From Latrodectus hesperus (Eukaryota; Arthropoda; Arachnida; Araneae; Theridiidae): a stretch of 64,000 nt of DNA. A program made the position numbers and the translations under genes. The stretch spans positions 30,684,795 to 30,748,794 of the forward strand of contig CM075853.1 of the NCBI GenBank assembly GCA_037975125.1, in the 5' to 3' direction. The notes under the pieces were generated by a model. The model ran no database searches and was not told the origin of the DNA. It saw nothing but the letters and a program-made list of their open reading frames with translations. Shown one piece after another: positions 37,021 to 62,215 of this stretch (position 1 is the stretch's first letter; every line of letters starts with the position of its first letter).

Positions 37021-38531
37021 TAAATATTGATTTTTCTAAGCAACACTCCAAGCATACATTCACAAATGCATTATGCACAGAATGTAAATTTCATAAGGTA
37101 GTTCCAAAACATGTTTATTCCTTGAAGAGGTTTCTTGAGATATTTGCTTTTGAAGCTATTGACTTGTATACTTTTATGGAAGGGTTATAAGAAGAGAGTT
37201 AAAAGTAAGGGAAATTATATAAAGGTATAAGAAATTCCCCAGAATTGCTTTAAAAAATTATGGATTTCAATATCAAAAATGTAGTTATTTATCCATAATT
37301 CGAAGCACTTACAATTCCCAAAAAATTGATATCGTAACTTTAAAGCAAAAACAAATAAATAAAAATAATTGAAATAAAGGATTACACGATAAAAATATAA
37401 ACGCAAACGAAAGATGCATGGAAGTGAATTCGCAAAAAATATTTTTCAAAGTTTTAGTTCGTAAATTGGAGTTAAGATTATCATTACATCTATGAGGGAA
37501 AGTGATGGACAGACTACTAGTTCGTAATAGCATGAATGTTCGTAAATTATAAGTTCGTATAAATGTACGTCTGCTGTAATAAAAAAACATTATATTTACA
37601 TGAATTCTCGTTGTTTCAAAAATTACTCGCTTTTATTTCGAATAAATGTTGAAGGTATGATGAACTCTCTTTCAACTAAAGCAATAACATCTTGTGACGA
37701 AAACTGCAAATGAAATTAAAATTGCTCATACAGTTAAATTTCATTCAATGCATATTTTTAAAAATAGTATCCGCAACTAAAAAAATACAAATTATAACAA
37801 ATCATGTTGAAAAAAATTTGTTGGTGAATCACAATGTATATTATTAGATGTTTGGGTAGTGGATTGTTCTATGTCGATAATTTTTAATTGGAAAAATTAA
37901 GTGAAAATTTTGACTTTTTTAATATAAAAATTCTATTTAAAAATCAAGTAGCAATTCTTTTTTATCCTTACTTCATATAAAGGGTAGTCCAAAACTGTTT
38001 CGAGAAAAGAAAAAAAAAGACTGAAAGAATGTTGAAAAATTAATCATAAATATTACAAAAATTTTCTCGGATTATGCTTAATTAATGTTACTGTACATAA
38101 AATTAGCAGATAATAAAAAGAAAATAAATGTCTTAAATTTCAAAATTTAATTTACAATGGTGTACTGTGAGAACAAAAATGAACTCTCTCTTTCACTCTT
38201 TCTTCTCTTTCACACATATCACTTTAAATTTATTTATTAATTTATTTTAAATTTCACGCTAATTGAAAAATAAACTTTTTATTCAGACACACAATGAAAT
38301 AACATAACTTCTAAATAAATCCACGTTTGAATTTTAGTCTTGAGAAATGTTTTCTGCACTAAAAGCAACAATTAATAGAAAGTTTAATCTTTTTTAATTT
38401 TAAACTAAATTATAAAACATTGAAAACTAAAGTGCATTTTATATAAATACTTTTATTAGACCTTGGGTACTTAGTAGTGATGAAAAACATGTTCCAATCA
38501 TTTTCCCGTAAATGTAAACCATGAAAATTTA
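37021..38531. other. AT-rich intergenic sequence
   Basis: Nothing recognised. Confidence 0.5.
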
Positions 38532-38587
38532 TCGCATGAACAAATTTGAGTGCCGAGCATGCATAGTGCTCATATTTGTTCATGCGA
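38532..38587. repeat. Hairpin, 19-bp arms with one mismatch, 18-nt loop
   Basis: TCGCATGAACAAATTTGAG (38532-38550) faces CTCATATTTGTTCATGCGA (38569-38587). The arms contain GC and are non-repetitive, unlike most AT palindromes here. The size and shape resemble a pre-miRNA stem, but no conservation can be shown. Confidence 0.75.
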
Positions 38588-38994
38588 AAAAGGTAAAAGA
38601 AGCAGTCAAATTTGCCCAGATTCGGACACTGTTTTTGCACTGTGTAAATTGAAAAATGCCTTAGGATTATTTTACAAGACTTGAAGTAATCAAATAATAC
38701 CTACACAAGAGAGAAGAAAGCTTTCTTATTTAAAAATGATTCTATAGCCAAACAAAATGTCAAAGAAACTATTTGATAATATGGAACAGAACATGCAATT
38801 AGTTGACGTCAGGAGACAAAACAGACTTAAAAAAAATAAATAAAGCTAAGCAGAAAGTTTTATTTTCAAATCAAATCTTGATCATTTACAGCATTTTTTT
38901 TTATCCCCAACATCATTAGGCAGGCAGTTCACAATTCGGAAAAACCGATTCGAAATTTAAATAAAGAGCACAATTTAATAACAGATGACGTTCA

Positions 38995-39241
38995 CTGCCA
39001 ACAAATAAGCATGAGTGAGAAAAAAATTACTCTGATTTCCTGATCGGAGAGAACGGGCGATATTAATGCAAGTGGAACAGTTGTCGCCCCTGGGGATACT
39101 TCGGTATCAAGAAGACTTTCATCTAGATTCAGCTGCTCGAATTCTTTATCATCCCTTCCACAACAAAGAAAATGATTTGCTCGAGGCTGAACACGTGCTT
39201 TGCTTACTACGGACAGGAGTTACCCTCGCTTGAAACCACAG
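38995..39241 (-). other. GC-elevated block open on both strands, candidate exon
   Basis: The minus strand is open for 75 codons (39219 down to 38995) and includes NHFLCCGRDDKEFEQLNLDE and then SLLDTEVSPGATTVPLALIS. A possible acceptor is GTCCGTAG (near 39208) and a weak donor AGA/GTAATT (near 39025). The plus strand is also open for 65 codons (39036-39230), with QEDFHLDSAARILYHPFHNK and LLEAEHVLCLLRTGVTLA, and is followed by a good donor CCACAG/GTGGGG at 39241. I cannot name either peptide. It may be an exon of an unknown gene on either strand, or a fragment of a repeat that carried coding sequence. Confidence 0.45.
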
Positions 39242-41701
39242 GTGGGGCCTTGTTTTGCAATTTAACCGCAGTATTTTGATTTAGAACTTTCTAAAGATTT
39301 ATCATTTTTCCAACAAATGAAACGTTTAAAATGTAGAATTAAATTAAATATCGCTTAAAAGTTTGTAACTCGTTATATTTTAGCATTACTAACGATACTT
39401 AATTTAAATTAATTTAAGGGAATTCTAATATGATACAGATTTATAAACGAGAGTTTTATCACAAATTATGTTTCTTAAATAATTATTGTAGAATTATAAT
39501 ATTCAACTCAGGAAAAAAAAATCAGAAAATCTCTTATTTGAGATTTTTTCCCAAAACATTTCCAATAAGTGAATTTACGATTAATAAACCTCCAAGTTAT
39601 CCAATAGTCAAAAAGAATATACAAACTTTTTTTATTTCTATTGAGGAACTGAATTATAACCATGAAGTTAAAATATAATAAGAAAAATAAAGCTTATGTT
39701 TCATTTGGTTTAATTTATTTATTCAATATTTATTCCTACACAAATATATATTTGAACATGTATACATTTATATAAAATATTTACTTATACATGTAGCTTA
39801 ACAAAAATTATCCACATTATAAATAAAATAATAAAGTAAGAAAATACTCATATTCTAGAATAATTTTTAAAAATATAAATCTAGATGATACTAAAATTAT
39901 ATTTCGAGATTTACTCAAATCAAAAACTGCCCTTTTGAGAAAATTACGATAAAACCAAAATTTCAATTCAAAATATGTTATAGATGTAAGTTTGTAAGGT
40001 TGTATTCACAATGCAAATTTAGAATACTTTTGATATACGTGGGATTGAAGAAAAATAAAAATTGTAATCTTGATAATAATTCAAAAATGCAAATTTTTGT
40101 AAATTGTACTATTAAAGATAAAATATATATTATAAATACTCAGAAAAGGATAATTTAAATAGGAATAACTTATTTAAAATGAATTATATTTCACAACCAA
40201 AAATGTAGAAATTTATATCGAAGTGGGAAAAGGCTTTTTAAATGAATTTATGGATTGATGATAAAATTTATCGAGTATAAATATTTATATATTAACAAAT
40301 GTAGTTAGAAAACGCCTTTAAGTATTAATATCTCAAATCTTAAAAATATAGATGCTGGAAACTTAAAATTTAATAGACAAAATCATAAAAATGCTATATT
40401 GAAAATGATATGTTAACACTGAAAATACCCCTTAAAATTGTTTTATAAACGGTGCCTATATTTTAAGGAAATATACATATAATATAGTAGATTCTAAATT
40501 CAAGTGAATAAAAAATACATGATATATACAAGCAAGATTCTTAAAACCAGCGAATATAAAAAATATCTAATTTGATTTTAAGTAATATCTGTAAAATTTA
40601 GCATGTTAAGCAAAAATTGTCAGTCTTTAGTGAAACTTTTCCTTTCTCTTAATTTATAATTTTTCTAATTCTAGTTTAATTTGATTAATTGTTTATTTTA
40701 TAATGCACTTATAGCATCGTAAGTTAAAAAAAATTATGTTTAAGATATCCAATATTAATAAAACATTTTAACTTTTACTTGATGTGAAATTAGTTATTAG
40801 AGGATGAATGTTGCATAAACAATGAACACACAGTCAGCACTTGAAAAAAGAAGTGACACAGTTTTGCGTCTTAATGCTAATTTGCATTTATAGATATACC
40901 TCCTTCCCTCTCTTCACGTGTTGCTTTACTCGATAGACTTATTCATATTTTGCTAGTAAACAGAACTCTCACAAATTATGTTCTGTTTGACCGTATTCTT
41001 GACTAATTTAAAACAATGAAACTTAAAAAAATTATTATGAATATTTTTAAGCAATTTATTTGTATTGAGTTGAAAGTTTCACAACGCAGAATATTCTGGT
41101 CACATTAAAGAACGCATTTCTTTTATGAATGAATGAAATAAACCTGTCATTTTCTGAACTTCTAATAATTATTGTTCTAGAAATCCTTATTTTTAATTCT
41201 AGTCTTACCATTTGACTTAATCATTTGAATATATGTGACAGGAAACATCAGCCAACTCTGCAAAAAGTAACCCAAGGATAGACCTAGGAAAAATTTTAAG
41301 AGAATAAAATTTAAAACTAGTTTGAATAACTTGTTAAAAATGATAATACATAAATTATCTCAAAAAAGAAAACACTTTTCAATAAAAATATTTTAGAAAA
41401 GTCAAAAGTACATTTTTATACTTTAATTAAATATTTACCTATTATAAAAATTTCGAATTTACAATTTTAGTACTTCTTATAATTGTTTTTTTTATACTCT
41501 AATTTATTATTTTAATTTTCACTGCTCATTTTTCTGTTAAATTATTAAAAGTTATCATAAAAGCAGTTGCGATTTAAAGTTAATGCCTTTTTAATGAAAT
41601 TGCAGCAGAAACACATTCTCTGGACTTGTGAAAGCCTGGTCTGGAAAGGAAAGATTAGGATTCCATTCATAATCTCACAAAAACTGCATCAAAATGGAAT
41701 G
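39242..41701. other. AT-rich intergenic sequence
   Basis: An 82-codon open frame at 39430-39678 is AT-biased (K, I, N, F-rich) with no domain. Nothing else was recognised. Confidence 0.45.
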
Positions 41702-41741
41702 CATTTTAAAATTCCATAGAGTCCTATAGAATTTTAAAATG
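41702..41741. repeat. Compact hairpin, 18-bp stem with one mismatch
   Basis: CATTTTAAAATTC (41702-41714) pairs with GAATTTTAAAATG (41729-41741). The stem continues inward (ATAG with CTAT) past a single mismatch to a 4-nt loop. Confidence 0.75.
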
Positions 41742-44366
<2,625 letters not shown>

Positions 44367-45110
44367 AAATTTTAATTTTTGGTAACCCTATTATTTTCAG
44401 TGCTTTAACTAACGTTGATTTTGGATTGCCATTTTGTTATTCCCATTTTGGCACCTATCTTGACGTTGAAAAACCGCCAAAAAATCATAGAATATTCATA
44501 AATAAAGTTTTACCGACGAAACCATCGGTTTGAGAAGCCGTTTCATTTATTCAAGCCATTAACACGTTGACAATAGAACAGAAGAAAAATCAAAATGAAA
44601 AAGACGAGACAAAACATCCACTTTATTTGTTGTGAAGATGACATAAATACTAGGGTTGCCAAAATAAAATTTTCTGCATAATTCTTATAGGTCTCAATAT
44701 CTATGACGCAATAAAAACCAAGTTGACGCATATATCTGAAAATCCGCCAAAAATCAACAAAATCAGAATTTGGCATCCTGGATTATACGGCATTTATGCC
44801 AATTTTTAATTAATAATTGCCATATTTGTAAACAATCTCTTTTAAATCTTTGGATAAATGCTTTGCTGGCACAGGTGCCGTATAATCCATGATTCTAAAT
44901 TCTGAATTTTTTTGACAATGAAGAAATGTTGCCAAGATAACGTATCGTGACGTGCGCGATGACGTAAATACTAGGGTTACCAAAATAGAATTTTCAGAAT
45001 AATTCTTAGAGGTCTCCATATGTATGACAAGGTTTCCAGATGCATGAGAAAATCCACCAAAAAATCGCCAATCTTAGAATTTGGCGCATGGTTTACACGG
45101 CATCTGTGCC
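44367..45110. repeat. Cluster of MITE-like direct and inverted repeats
   Basis: A terminal-like motif TAGGGTTRCCAAAA occurs three times: inverted at 44367-44390, and direct at 44651 and 44972. The direct pair belongs to two roughly 155-165 bp copies (44637-44800 and 44958-45110, offset 321) that both end near GGCATYTRTGCC. Between them, 44868-44910 is an inverted copy of the 44758-44800 end (GGATTATACGGCA core). The arrangement suggests two or more partial copies of a short DNA transposon with inverted termini. No transposase was found. Confidence 0.65.
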
Positions 45111-49882
<4,772 letters not shown>

Positions 49883-50039
49883 ATCAAAAATAAAATAAAA
49901 GATTCAGATACTACATTTGCTCCATATTATCTTAATGGATCTATGGAGTGAAAAAATCTAAATTGAGGTTCATAAAATGAAAGGGAGTCAATTTCATTGT
50001 ATTCAGTCAATCATTACACGAAATACATATTGTTAAAAC

Positions 50040-50417
50040 TCCCAGAGCGTGGACTTCACATTTCCTTACTCTATTAAATGTCAATCACAGAAAAGAAATT
50101 CACAGTTGCTTAAACTACAGAAAGTGAAACACTTAAGAAAAAGTGTTGGAAAACACTCTGAAAGACCCAGTTTATTCGATTTTCCAGTAACCAGTTTTAA
50201 ACGCGCGTGGTATTTAATGGTAGTTCGCTTTTATTTCCACCTGTTTGCTTTGTTTTCTTTTTCTGGTAAAGGCCAGTGAGGAGAAATGATTTCGTCACGT
50301 TAGATTTTCTCACTTTTCCACTTCAGATTCTTTTAAATGTCCTTTGGCGATCGGCATCGTTCAATTGTGCTGGACTTCAGTGGAACACTTTGTTATGTGC
50401 CTTTGGATTAAGACAAA
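50040..50417 (+). other. Candidate leader exon, unidentified
   Basis: A less AT-rich block ending in a donor ACAAA/GTAAGTTTC (exon end 50417). Short frames cross it: MSFGDRHRSIVLDFSGTLCY stops before the donor, and MCLWIKT from about 50395 runs into it. None is recognised. It could be a 5' untranslated exon, but the donor lacks the usual G at its last exon base. Confidence 0.25.
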
Positions 50418-51000
50418 GTAAGTTTCAATTGATTTTTAATCATTTAAAGTTAGAAGGAAAGGATTTTTATCTGTAATTGTATGGAGATATTGTTATTATT
50501 AATTAATTAACAGTATTTATTAATTTATAGTTATATTTGAAAACAGGGAGAATAAGTTGAAAATTACGAGTAAGGTCAAACTAAAACTCGAAGTTTACTT
50601 CTGTAATAAAAAATTCTATAAATTAACTAAGGCTTATATTTTTTGATGAATTGCAATAAATTATCAGCATTTATTGATTTGAAATATTCCTAGAAATAAC
50701 TTTTTAAAAAGTTCTGATACAGCTTACTGCTACTTGTATGTATATACATATAATTTACGTATATATTTCTTCTCTATTAATATAAACAATTTTAAGCGAT
50801 TTCAAATTAGATAATATTTGCCAATGATTTTCTCATCAAGAAATCATTAACTCGCCAACATTAATTTTAATATTTTTTTAGAAATATGTGAAAAGTCATT
50901 ATATAATTATATATTTGAATTTCTATTGTAAATTTATAAAAAATCGAAATTTTTATTTAAAAAGCAATAATTAATACTTAATTATATAAATTATATAAAT

Positions 51001-51098
51001 TATTAACTTAAATTATTTTTTGTATAAATTATTAATTATTGTATAAATTATTATATACAATAATTAATAATTTATACAAAAAATAATTTAAATTAATA
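51001..51098. repeat. Long palindrome, 45-bp arms, 8-nt loop
   Basis: Arms 51008-51045 and 51054-51091 are perfectly complementary (38 bp). After one mismatch pairing continues to 51001 and 51098. The unit TGTATAAATTATTAA repeats again to about 51150. It lies about 130 bp upstream of the longest (AT)n array in the window. Confidence 0.9.
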
Positions 51099-51224
51099 AA
51101 TTATGTATAAATTATTAATTTTTTGTATAAATTATTTGTATAAATTATTAATTTAAAATAATATTTTTTGTGCATTCTTTAACAATACTTAATGGATGCT
51201 CTAATATTTATATGAATTTAGAAG

Positions 51225-54186
<2,962 letters not shown>

Positions 54187-54402
54187 ATGCCATCTAAAGA
54201 CCTGAAAGGACCATCATTAGAATTCTTATTTTACCCAGAGGTTAAAAGAGAACTTCTATTGTTTCTGTCAACCCCTGTGTCAGAGGAAATAAACTCGTTC
54301 GATGAGTTCTTGTTGAATACTATTCATAGTATGTTGGAATCAGTCGGTTTTGAGACCATAAGCGAACAGTGTAGAGAATTTCATTCGGAAGTTTCCTTTT
54401 AA
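54187..54402 (+). other. 71-codon open frame of unknown nature, upstream of a start exon
   Basis: MPSKDLKGPSLEFLFYPEVK continues to EFHSEVSF and a TAA. The composition is protein-like: acidic and leucine-rich, not IYKN-biased. Upstream in the same frame the sequence stays open for about 38 codons across one TAA (HDLVQQVRSKVNPSLLTRKH), which suggests a decayed longer frame. I do not recognise a family. It may be an upstream ORF of the exon ending at 54543, or part of an old mobile element. Confidence 0.35.
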
Positions 54403-54516
54403 ATAAATTTATCTGCGTTTCCTGTTTTTGGACACTTTGAGTTCGTTTGCTCAGGAAGCTCATTTAGAAGTCAGGCCGTAGCTCGGATACCACTGAAAAA
54501 TAAAATTTTGTTCATA

Positions 54517-54543
54517 ATGAATTACTTTCGAACGAAGCCTAAG
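54517..54543 (+). CDS. Candidate start-codon exon (MNYFRTKPK), unidentified gene
   Basis: An ATG at 54517 with A at position -3 opens nine codons, MNYFRTKPK, directly into a consensus donor CCTAAG/GTATGTATG (exon end 54543, phase 0). The preceding 150 bases are GC-richer and could be the 5' leader. The peptide is too short to assign. The next exon was not identified in the remaining 9.4 kb, so either the intron is long or this is not an exon. Confidence 0.4.
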
Positions 54544-55981
54544 GTATGTATGAAAACATTAATAGTAATTTTTGTTTTTAATTATTCTTTTAAATTTTTT
54601 CATTTATCTAACCAATGGAAATGTTCATTAATTTGAGCTATAGAAAAATTTATATATTCATCCAATAACTTGTTATGAATATTTTTATCAATGATTCATT
54701 GATATATTATTGTAATACGTATAAAAACAGAAACTCCAATAATGCAGAAATATTTTTTATGATTTTTAGGAAATGAAATGAATTAAAAATAAAAAAAATA
54801 AATAAAAAATAATTAAAATAAAAAACGTAGAATTATTAAAATACTAAGAAATATCAAATTAATTAATTTGACTTGACAGCAACAGATATTTTAATTAGGA
54901 ACTTATGAAATCAATAAAAATGTAAAGTATTTTAATTGCTAAAATTTTTTTGATAACCATTTTGATTAATATTTTTCAAACAAGGATATAAAATCAACAA
55001 TAAAGAAATAAATAATTATAATTAAATTAATGAATAAGATTTTATTAATAATTTATAATATAGTTATTAAGAATATAGGTAGAGTGAAAATATTTTAATG
55101 TATCTTCAAGGAAATCATTTTTTTAAACTAGTAATGATTTTCAAGTTTTAAAATAAATCAAAATTTTAGCAATTTTTTCTTTAACATTTTTAATAATAAC
55201 GCAAATTATTTAAATTATTGTTTTTTAATCAATTACTATTATTTTATGGTAAATGAATAAAAAGATGTTTCAAAATAGTAAAAAAGGATATTGAATATAT
55301 GTAAGATCATCATAATTTTATTTGATAAGAATTATTTTTGCTAACAAATTAAGTTATCAATTTCATAGCAAATTTTTTTAAATTTCTCCTAATAATCAAT
55401 TTTTAAATATATTAATTATTCAAAACATAATTTTATTCAAAATAATCTATTTAAGATTATTTCTATTTAGATAATCTATTTAAGAGACTATGTACATTTA
55501 AATATAAATGAAATTTATTCATTTGCAAGTTTAATTTGTATAAAAGCATAAAAAGTTATGAAAATGTAAGTTTATACTTCTTTGTTCAATTTAAATATAT
55601 TTAATTTTATGCGAATACTATGAAAGACTGACTGAAGTTATAAGAAGTATAGTAAATAACAAATAGTTTCAGAAATACATTATAATTTGTAAGTATTTCT
55701 AACAATCAGTAAAAATGAAATAACATCAATTATCATTATTTTTCAATTTACTTGCCATCTATCCTCAAGAAATAATAAATTCATTTTTTAGATTTTTAGT
55801 CATTAAGATTTATATAGTTAATTTACATTTCATTTAATATTCAACTGCTTATACTTTATTTTATTTTAAAGGAAAGCTGGCTGTATAGTTCATAATCTCA
55901 TTTACATTAAGTTATGTTCGAAATCTCAAATATAATTGTATTGATTTGACATCATGTCCAATAAAAATAAGCGTCTCAGTT
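54544..55981. other. AT-rich sequence
   Basis: Nothing recognised. Confidence 0.5.
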
Positions 55982-57530
<1,549 letters not shown>

Positions 57531-57534
57531 TATA

Positions 57535-57602
<68 letters not shown>
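57531..57602. repeat. (AT)n microsatellite
   Basis: About 70 bp of AT repeat. Confidence 0.97.
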
Positions 57603-57603
<1 letters not shown>

Positions 57604-58127
57604 CTTTAATTACTCCTAATTATAGCGTTGATTTATGATGGTGAAATAGAATAATTTATTAATTTATATGACTCTCAGTCTTATATCTTAGGCTACACTT
57701 TCTGCAGACTTATATTGTTTCTTGAGGGGGGTGGTAAATTTAAATCTCCAACCTTAAGGGATTTCAGACATACTTTACAGAATTAGAATGTAGAGATTAC
57801 TTGAGTAATCTATTGAGTTAGCATCTTCATTTTCCAGAAATGATTCTGCAGCACAAGTTCTGTATAATGGAGCTCTTTTATCTATAAAACTGAAAACTGC
57901 ACAAATGGCAATTCTGAAAATATGATTAAAATGTGAATATACCACATTCTTACACTTTACATCGTTTATAGAATTTCTGTCAAAGAAAAGAAGGTATGTG
58001 CACCTTCTCTCAAAATGTTGGAAGATCATGAAAATTATGCTGCCAGTTCTTTTACAAGTGCGTAGTTAATAGCCACCATTTATTTTGTTTAAAAACAGGT
58101 AATGATTTTATAGATCCATTATATGTG
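57603..58127. other. Less AT-rich sequence, unassigned
   Basis: A plus-strand stretch at 57810-57918 reads LASSFSRNDSAAQVLYNGAL then LSIKLKTAQMAILKI before a stop. The minus strand is open for 84 codons (57775-58029). Neither is recognised. A decayed coding repeat is possible. Confidence 0.3.
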
Positions 58128-58140
58128 ACATTCAAATATA
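58128..58140. repeat. Target site duplication, left (12 of 13 bases match)
   Basis: ACATTCAAATATA, compared with ACATTCACATATA at 58430-58442. Confidence 0.65.
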
Positions 58141-58429
58141 CGATGGCATGGTTGGAAAAGATGTCGTTCCCATTGTTGGAAGGTAGTGTGTTCGAATATA
58201 TATTTAACCAAAGGTCTATAGTTTAATTAAAGACGGGAAAAGCACGTAAAATAGGTCTTGGTCGCAATGTCCTCCAAGTTAAGTGATACCTCTTGGGGTG
58301 GCAGGTCAAATATGCATTATCTTCTGCTTGGTTCCTGCTTCTAATTTACGAAGAATTTCGTCCGGTCGATTCTTCGTACAGGGAAGTATGGTAAGCTAGG
58401 TACAGGGAAGTACGCTGGTACAATTTAGC
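58141..58429 (+). mobile_element. tRNA-derived SINE (same family as 27381)
   Basis: It starts CGATGGCATGGTTGG and shares GGTCGCAATGTCCTCCAAGT-, GTGATACCTCT- and TCTTCTGCTTGGT-type blocks with 27381-27625. The B-box region is degraded (GTGTTCGAATAT). Near-exact 13-bp direct repeats flank it. The 289-bp length defines the family better than the other copy does. Confidence 0.8.
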
Positions 58430-58442
58430 ACATTCACATATA
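58430..58442. repeat. Target site duplication, right
   Basis: ACATTCACATATA, the partner of 58128-58140. Confidence 0.65.
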
Positions 58443-58676
58443 CCATTCTCTCCGGTAAACCTGTTTCAAAATGAATGTTTAATGAATCATCAGCTCTTTT
58501 GATATTAACATTATCAAACAGGGGAAATAAGATTGAACAGCATTACCTTTCCCTTAAAGTAAAAACACTAGTAATAATTTGTTGTCAATGAAAAATGTTT
58601 ATTTTCATTGATTGATAGGGTTTTTCAACGGATTTGTCTTAACATATTTGAATATTTACTGGAAGATATAATAATG

Positions 58677-59780
<1,104 letters not shown>

Positions 59781-62030
59781 CAGAATATTCAACTAAAAAT
59801 GGTATTACTTAAAAAAAGGTCTTGCGATATCAAAGATTTTATAAAGAACGTGAATAACATTCGTTGATGAACTGAAAAATTTATTTTTGACCTACATGTA
59901 AACAAAGATACCCCTACACACATAAGCATCGGCACTGTACTACTTATTTAAATTTGTATAAGCAAATTTAAAAATATATTAAGGAATAATTCTTTACCCC
60001 TATCTTGAGTGAACTGAGATCTATGAACTTTATTTATTGTTCATGTGGACTACTTAGCACAATAGTGTTAATGACTCCCCATAGTTTTTGACTATGAAAG
60101 TGATCAACAAACCATGAATTCTTCAGTTCACTCACTTTCACAATTTATTTTTGCCTTTGGTGATAGATTTGCTAATGTTATTTTATTCACAGTCATTTAA
60201 TGCGTTTCTTCAACAAAAATGCATTATAATTTTTCTTTCTCGTAAAAGCTAATGAAAATTGTTATTTGTTTATCGAAGTGTTTAATTGAAAATTTCATTT
60301 TTGTTTGGTAAATAAAATAATTTTATTTATAATTTTTGAGCAGTTAAAATTATTTTACAAAATGAGGCTATCTGAGTGTAAGGTATATTTGTTACATTAA
60401 GCACATTTATAAGTCAAATATTCATTGAATTATAAGAAATCAGGATGTAAACACAAACACATATATGTATATCAACTTATTGTTTATTAAAGATAGGATT
60501 CCAAACATAATTTATATTTCTGTAATAAGATTATTAATAATTAGTAAAAGAGAGATATTTTTACTAAAATAAATAATATATTGATATTTCTGTGAAATAT
60601 TTTAACCATTGTATTAAATTATTTCTGTTATAAATAAAGCCTTTTGAAAACAATACTTAAGAAAAAATTGTTTTTAGATTGATTCTTTATTTTTGTATTG
60701 GTAGTAAGAATCTCTAAGTGATCTCTCTCTGCTATTTATATTCTAAATGAAAATAAAATTAATAACAGAATATAATAAAAATGCACAAATAATTTTATAT
60801 ATTTACTAAAATAGTAATTAGTCTAACGGATATTAAAATTTTAGAATTTATTTCTCAATATTATATCCTTGTAAAATATTGCATCATATCGTAATCCCTA
60901 ATTTTCTTACATTTAATAATCCTCACTTGTTTAAGCTGTAGTTAATGTTTTGATATAACTTGTAATCATCTGGACTTGTGATATGTAATTATCTTGACTT
61001 GTTAAAAAGCTTTTTCGATGTATACTGCTCTATTAAATTCGTTCTTTAAGGTTTCTCTTGTATAGGGAAACGCTATTAAAGAGTTTTCTACCTAAATATG
61101 TATGAAATAAAAACACGAAAATATATAAAAATACAATGAACGATGCAATTTTGAATTTCAAATTTTGCTTTGAAGTTCACAAATATTTTTAGTCTAGGTG
61201 GCTGAAAATAGTTTATCTATTATTTATTGAATGAATTTAAATTTATAACAAAAATTCCCAAATGAAAATTTTCTAAAAACATTAGGCATCTTCATAACTG
61301 GAGATATTTAGTATTTAATGTCTAATTTTATGTTACACCTTGTATATTAAATTCATGATGTCAGAATATTAAATACATTTTATGTCAAAGTTATTCCATG
61401 AACCACAAAAAAAGTTTCAGAATTTATAAAAAAAAGATAAATAATTTGTATTTTTTAAAATAAAATTTTTAATACTAATGTATTCAAAAAATATGTTACA
61501 TAGGGTTTTTTTTTAAGCAAAATTAAATAGTTGCTGAAATAGCTGACTGAAAACTAATAAAATATTAATTAAAAGAAAATCTATTCTAAAAAAACTAATT
61601 TGAACAGTTTTTATACGATTGTTGTTTTAAAAGGATAAAATACATACCACCTTTATAAAAGAAGTTTGGAAATGGAAGAGCTTTTAAGATAAGAAATGAA
61701 ATTATGATTAAGATATTAAATGAAATAAGAGTTGAAACAACTGAAACTTTGTCAGTATCATATAAAACTACAAAAAATTAAATGATATCATATTTGCATT
61801 TAAAATAAAATTCAGCAAATTAATTTTTACCCATAAGCGGAAATAATGTTAATTCCATGGCAATAATTTTATCATTAAACTAATATTGGATTTTTGATTT
61901 AAGTGTTTAGAAGCAGGTTTAGAAAGAAGAATATAATCAATACGCGACTGACACAATTCGAAAGAATCGGTACCATTCTCGAAATGGTTTCCAACCTCAG
62001 AGCCATTTTAGAGTTAGCTGTGTAGACTAG
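59781..62030. other. AT-rich sequence
   Basis: Nothing recognised. Confidence 0.5.
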
Positions 62031-62215
62031 AATGATAACTCAGAATCGTCTGCTCAAATTGACCACACCTCTATTTCTGCGAAACGGTTATCATTCTTTA
62101 GTGACCTCTTTAATTTCACGGGCTTGTCCGCACAATGGTTCAAGAAAGATATAAATCAGTGTTATGATACAACGTTTAAAATTGAAACCCCTTCTGAATT
62201 ATGCTTACATTTTCG
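62031..62215 (+). other. GC-elevated exon-like block, two open frames
   Basis: One frame is open from a TAG at 62028 to a good donor TTTTCG/GTATGTATT (exon end 62215). It reads NDNSESSAQIDHTSISAKRL, SFFSDLFNFTGLSAQWFKKD and INQCYDTTFKIETPSELCLH over 61 codons. A second frame starts at ATG 62032 (MITQNRLLKLTTPLFLRNGY) and stops at 62152. The GC content is clearly above the flanks. A weak acceptor (AGCTGTGTAG) precedes it. I recognise neither peptide. It could be a coding exon of an unknown plus-strand gene or part of a mobile element. Confidence 0.35.
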
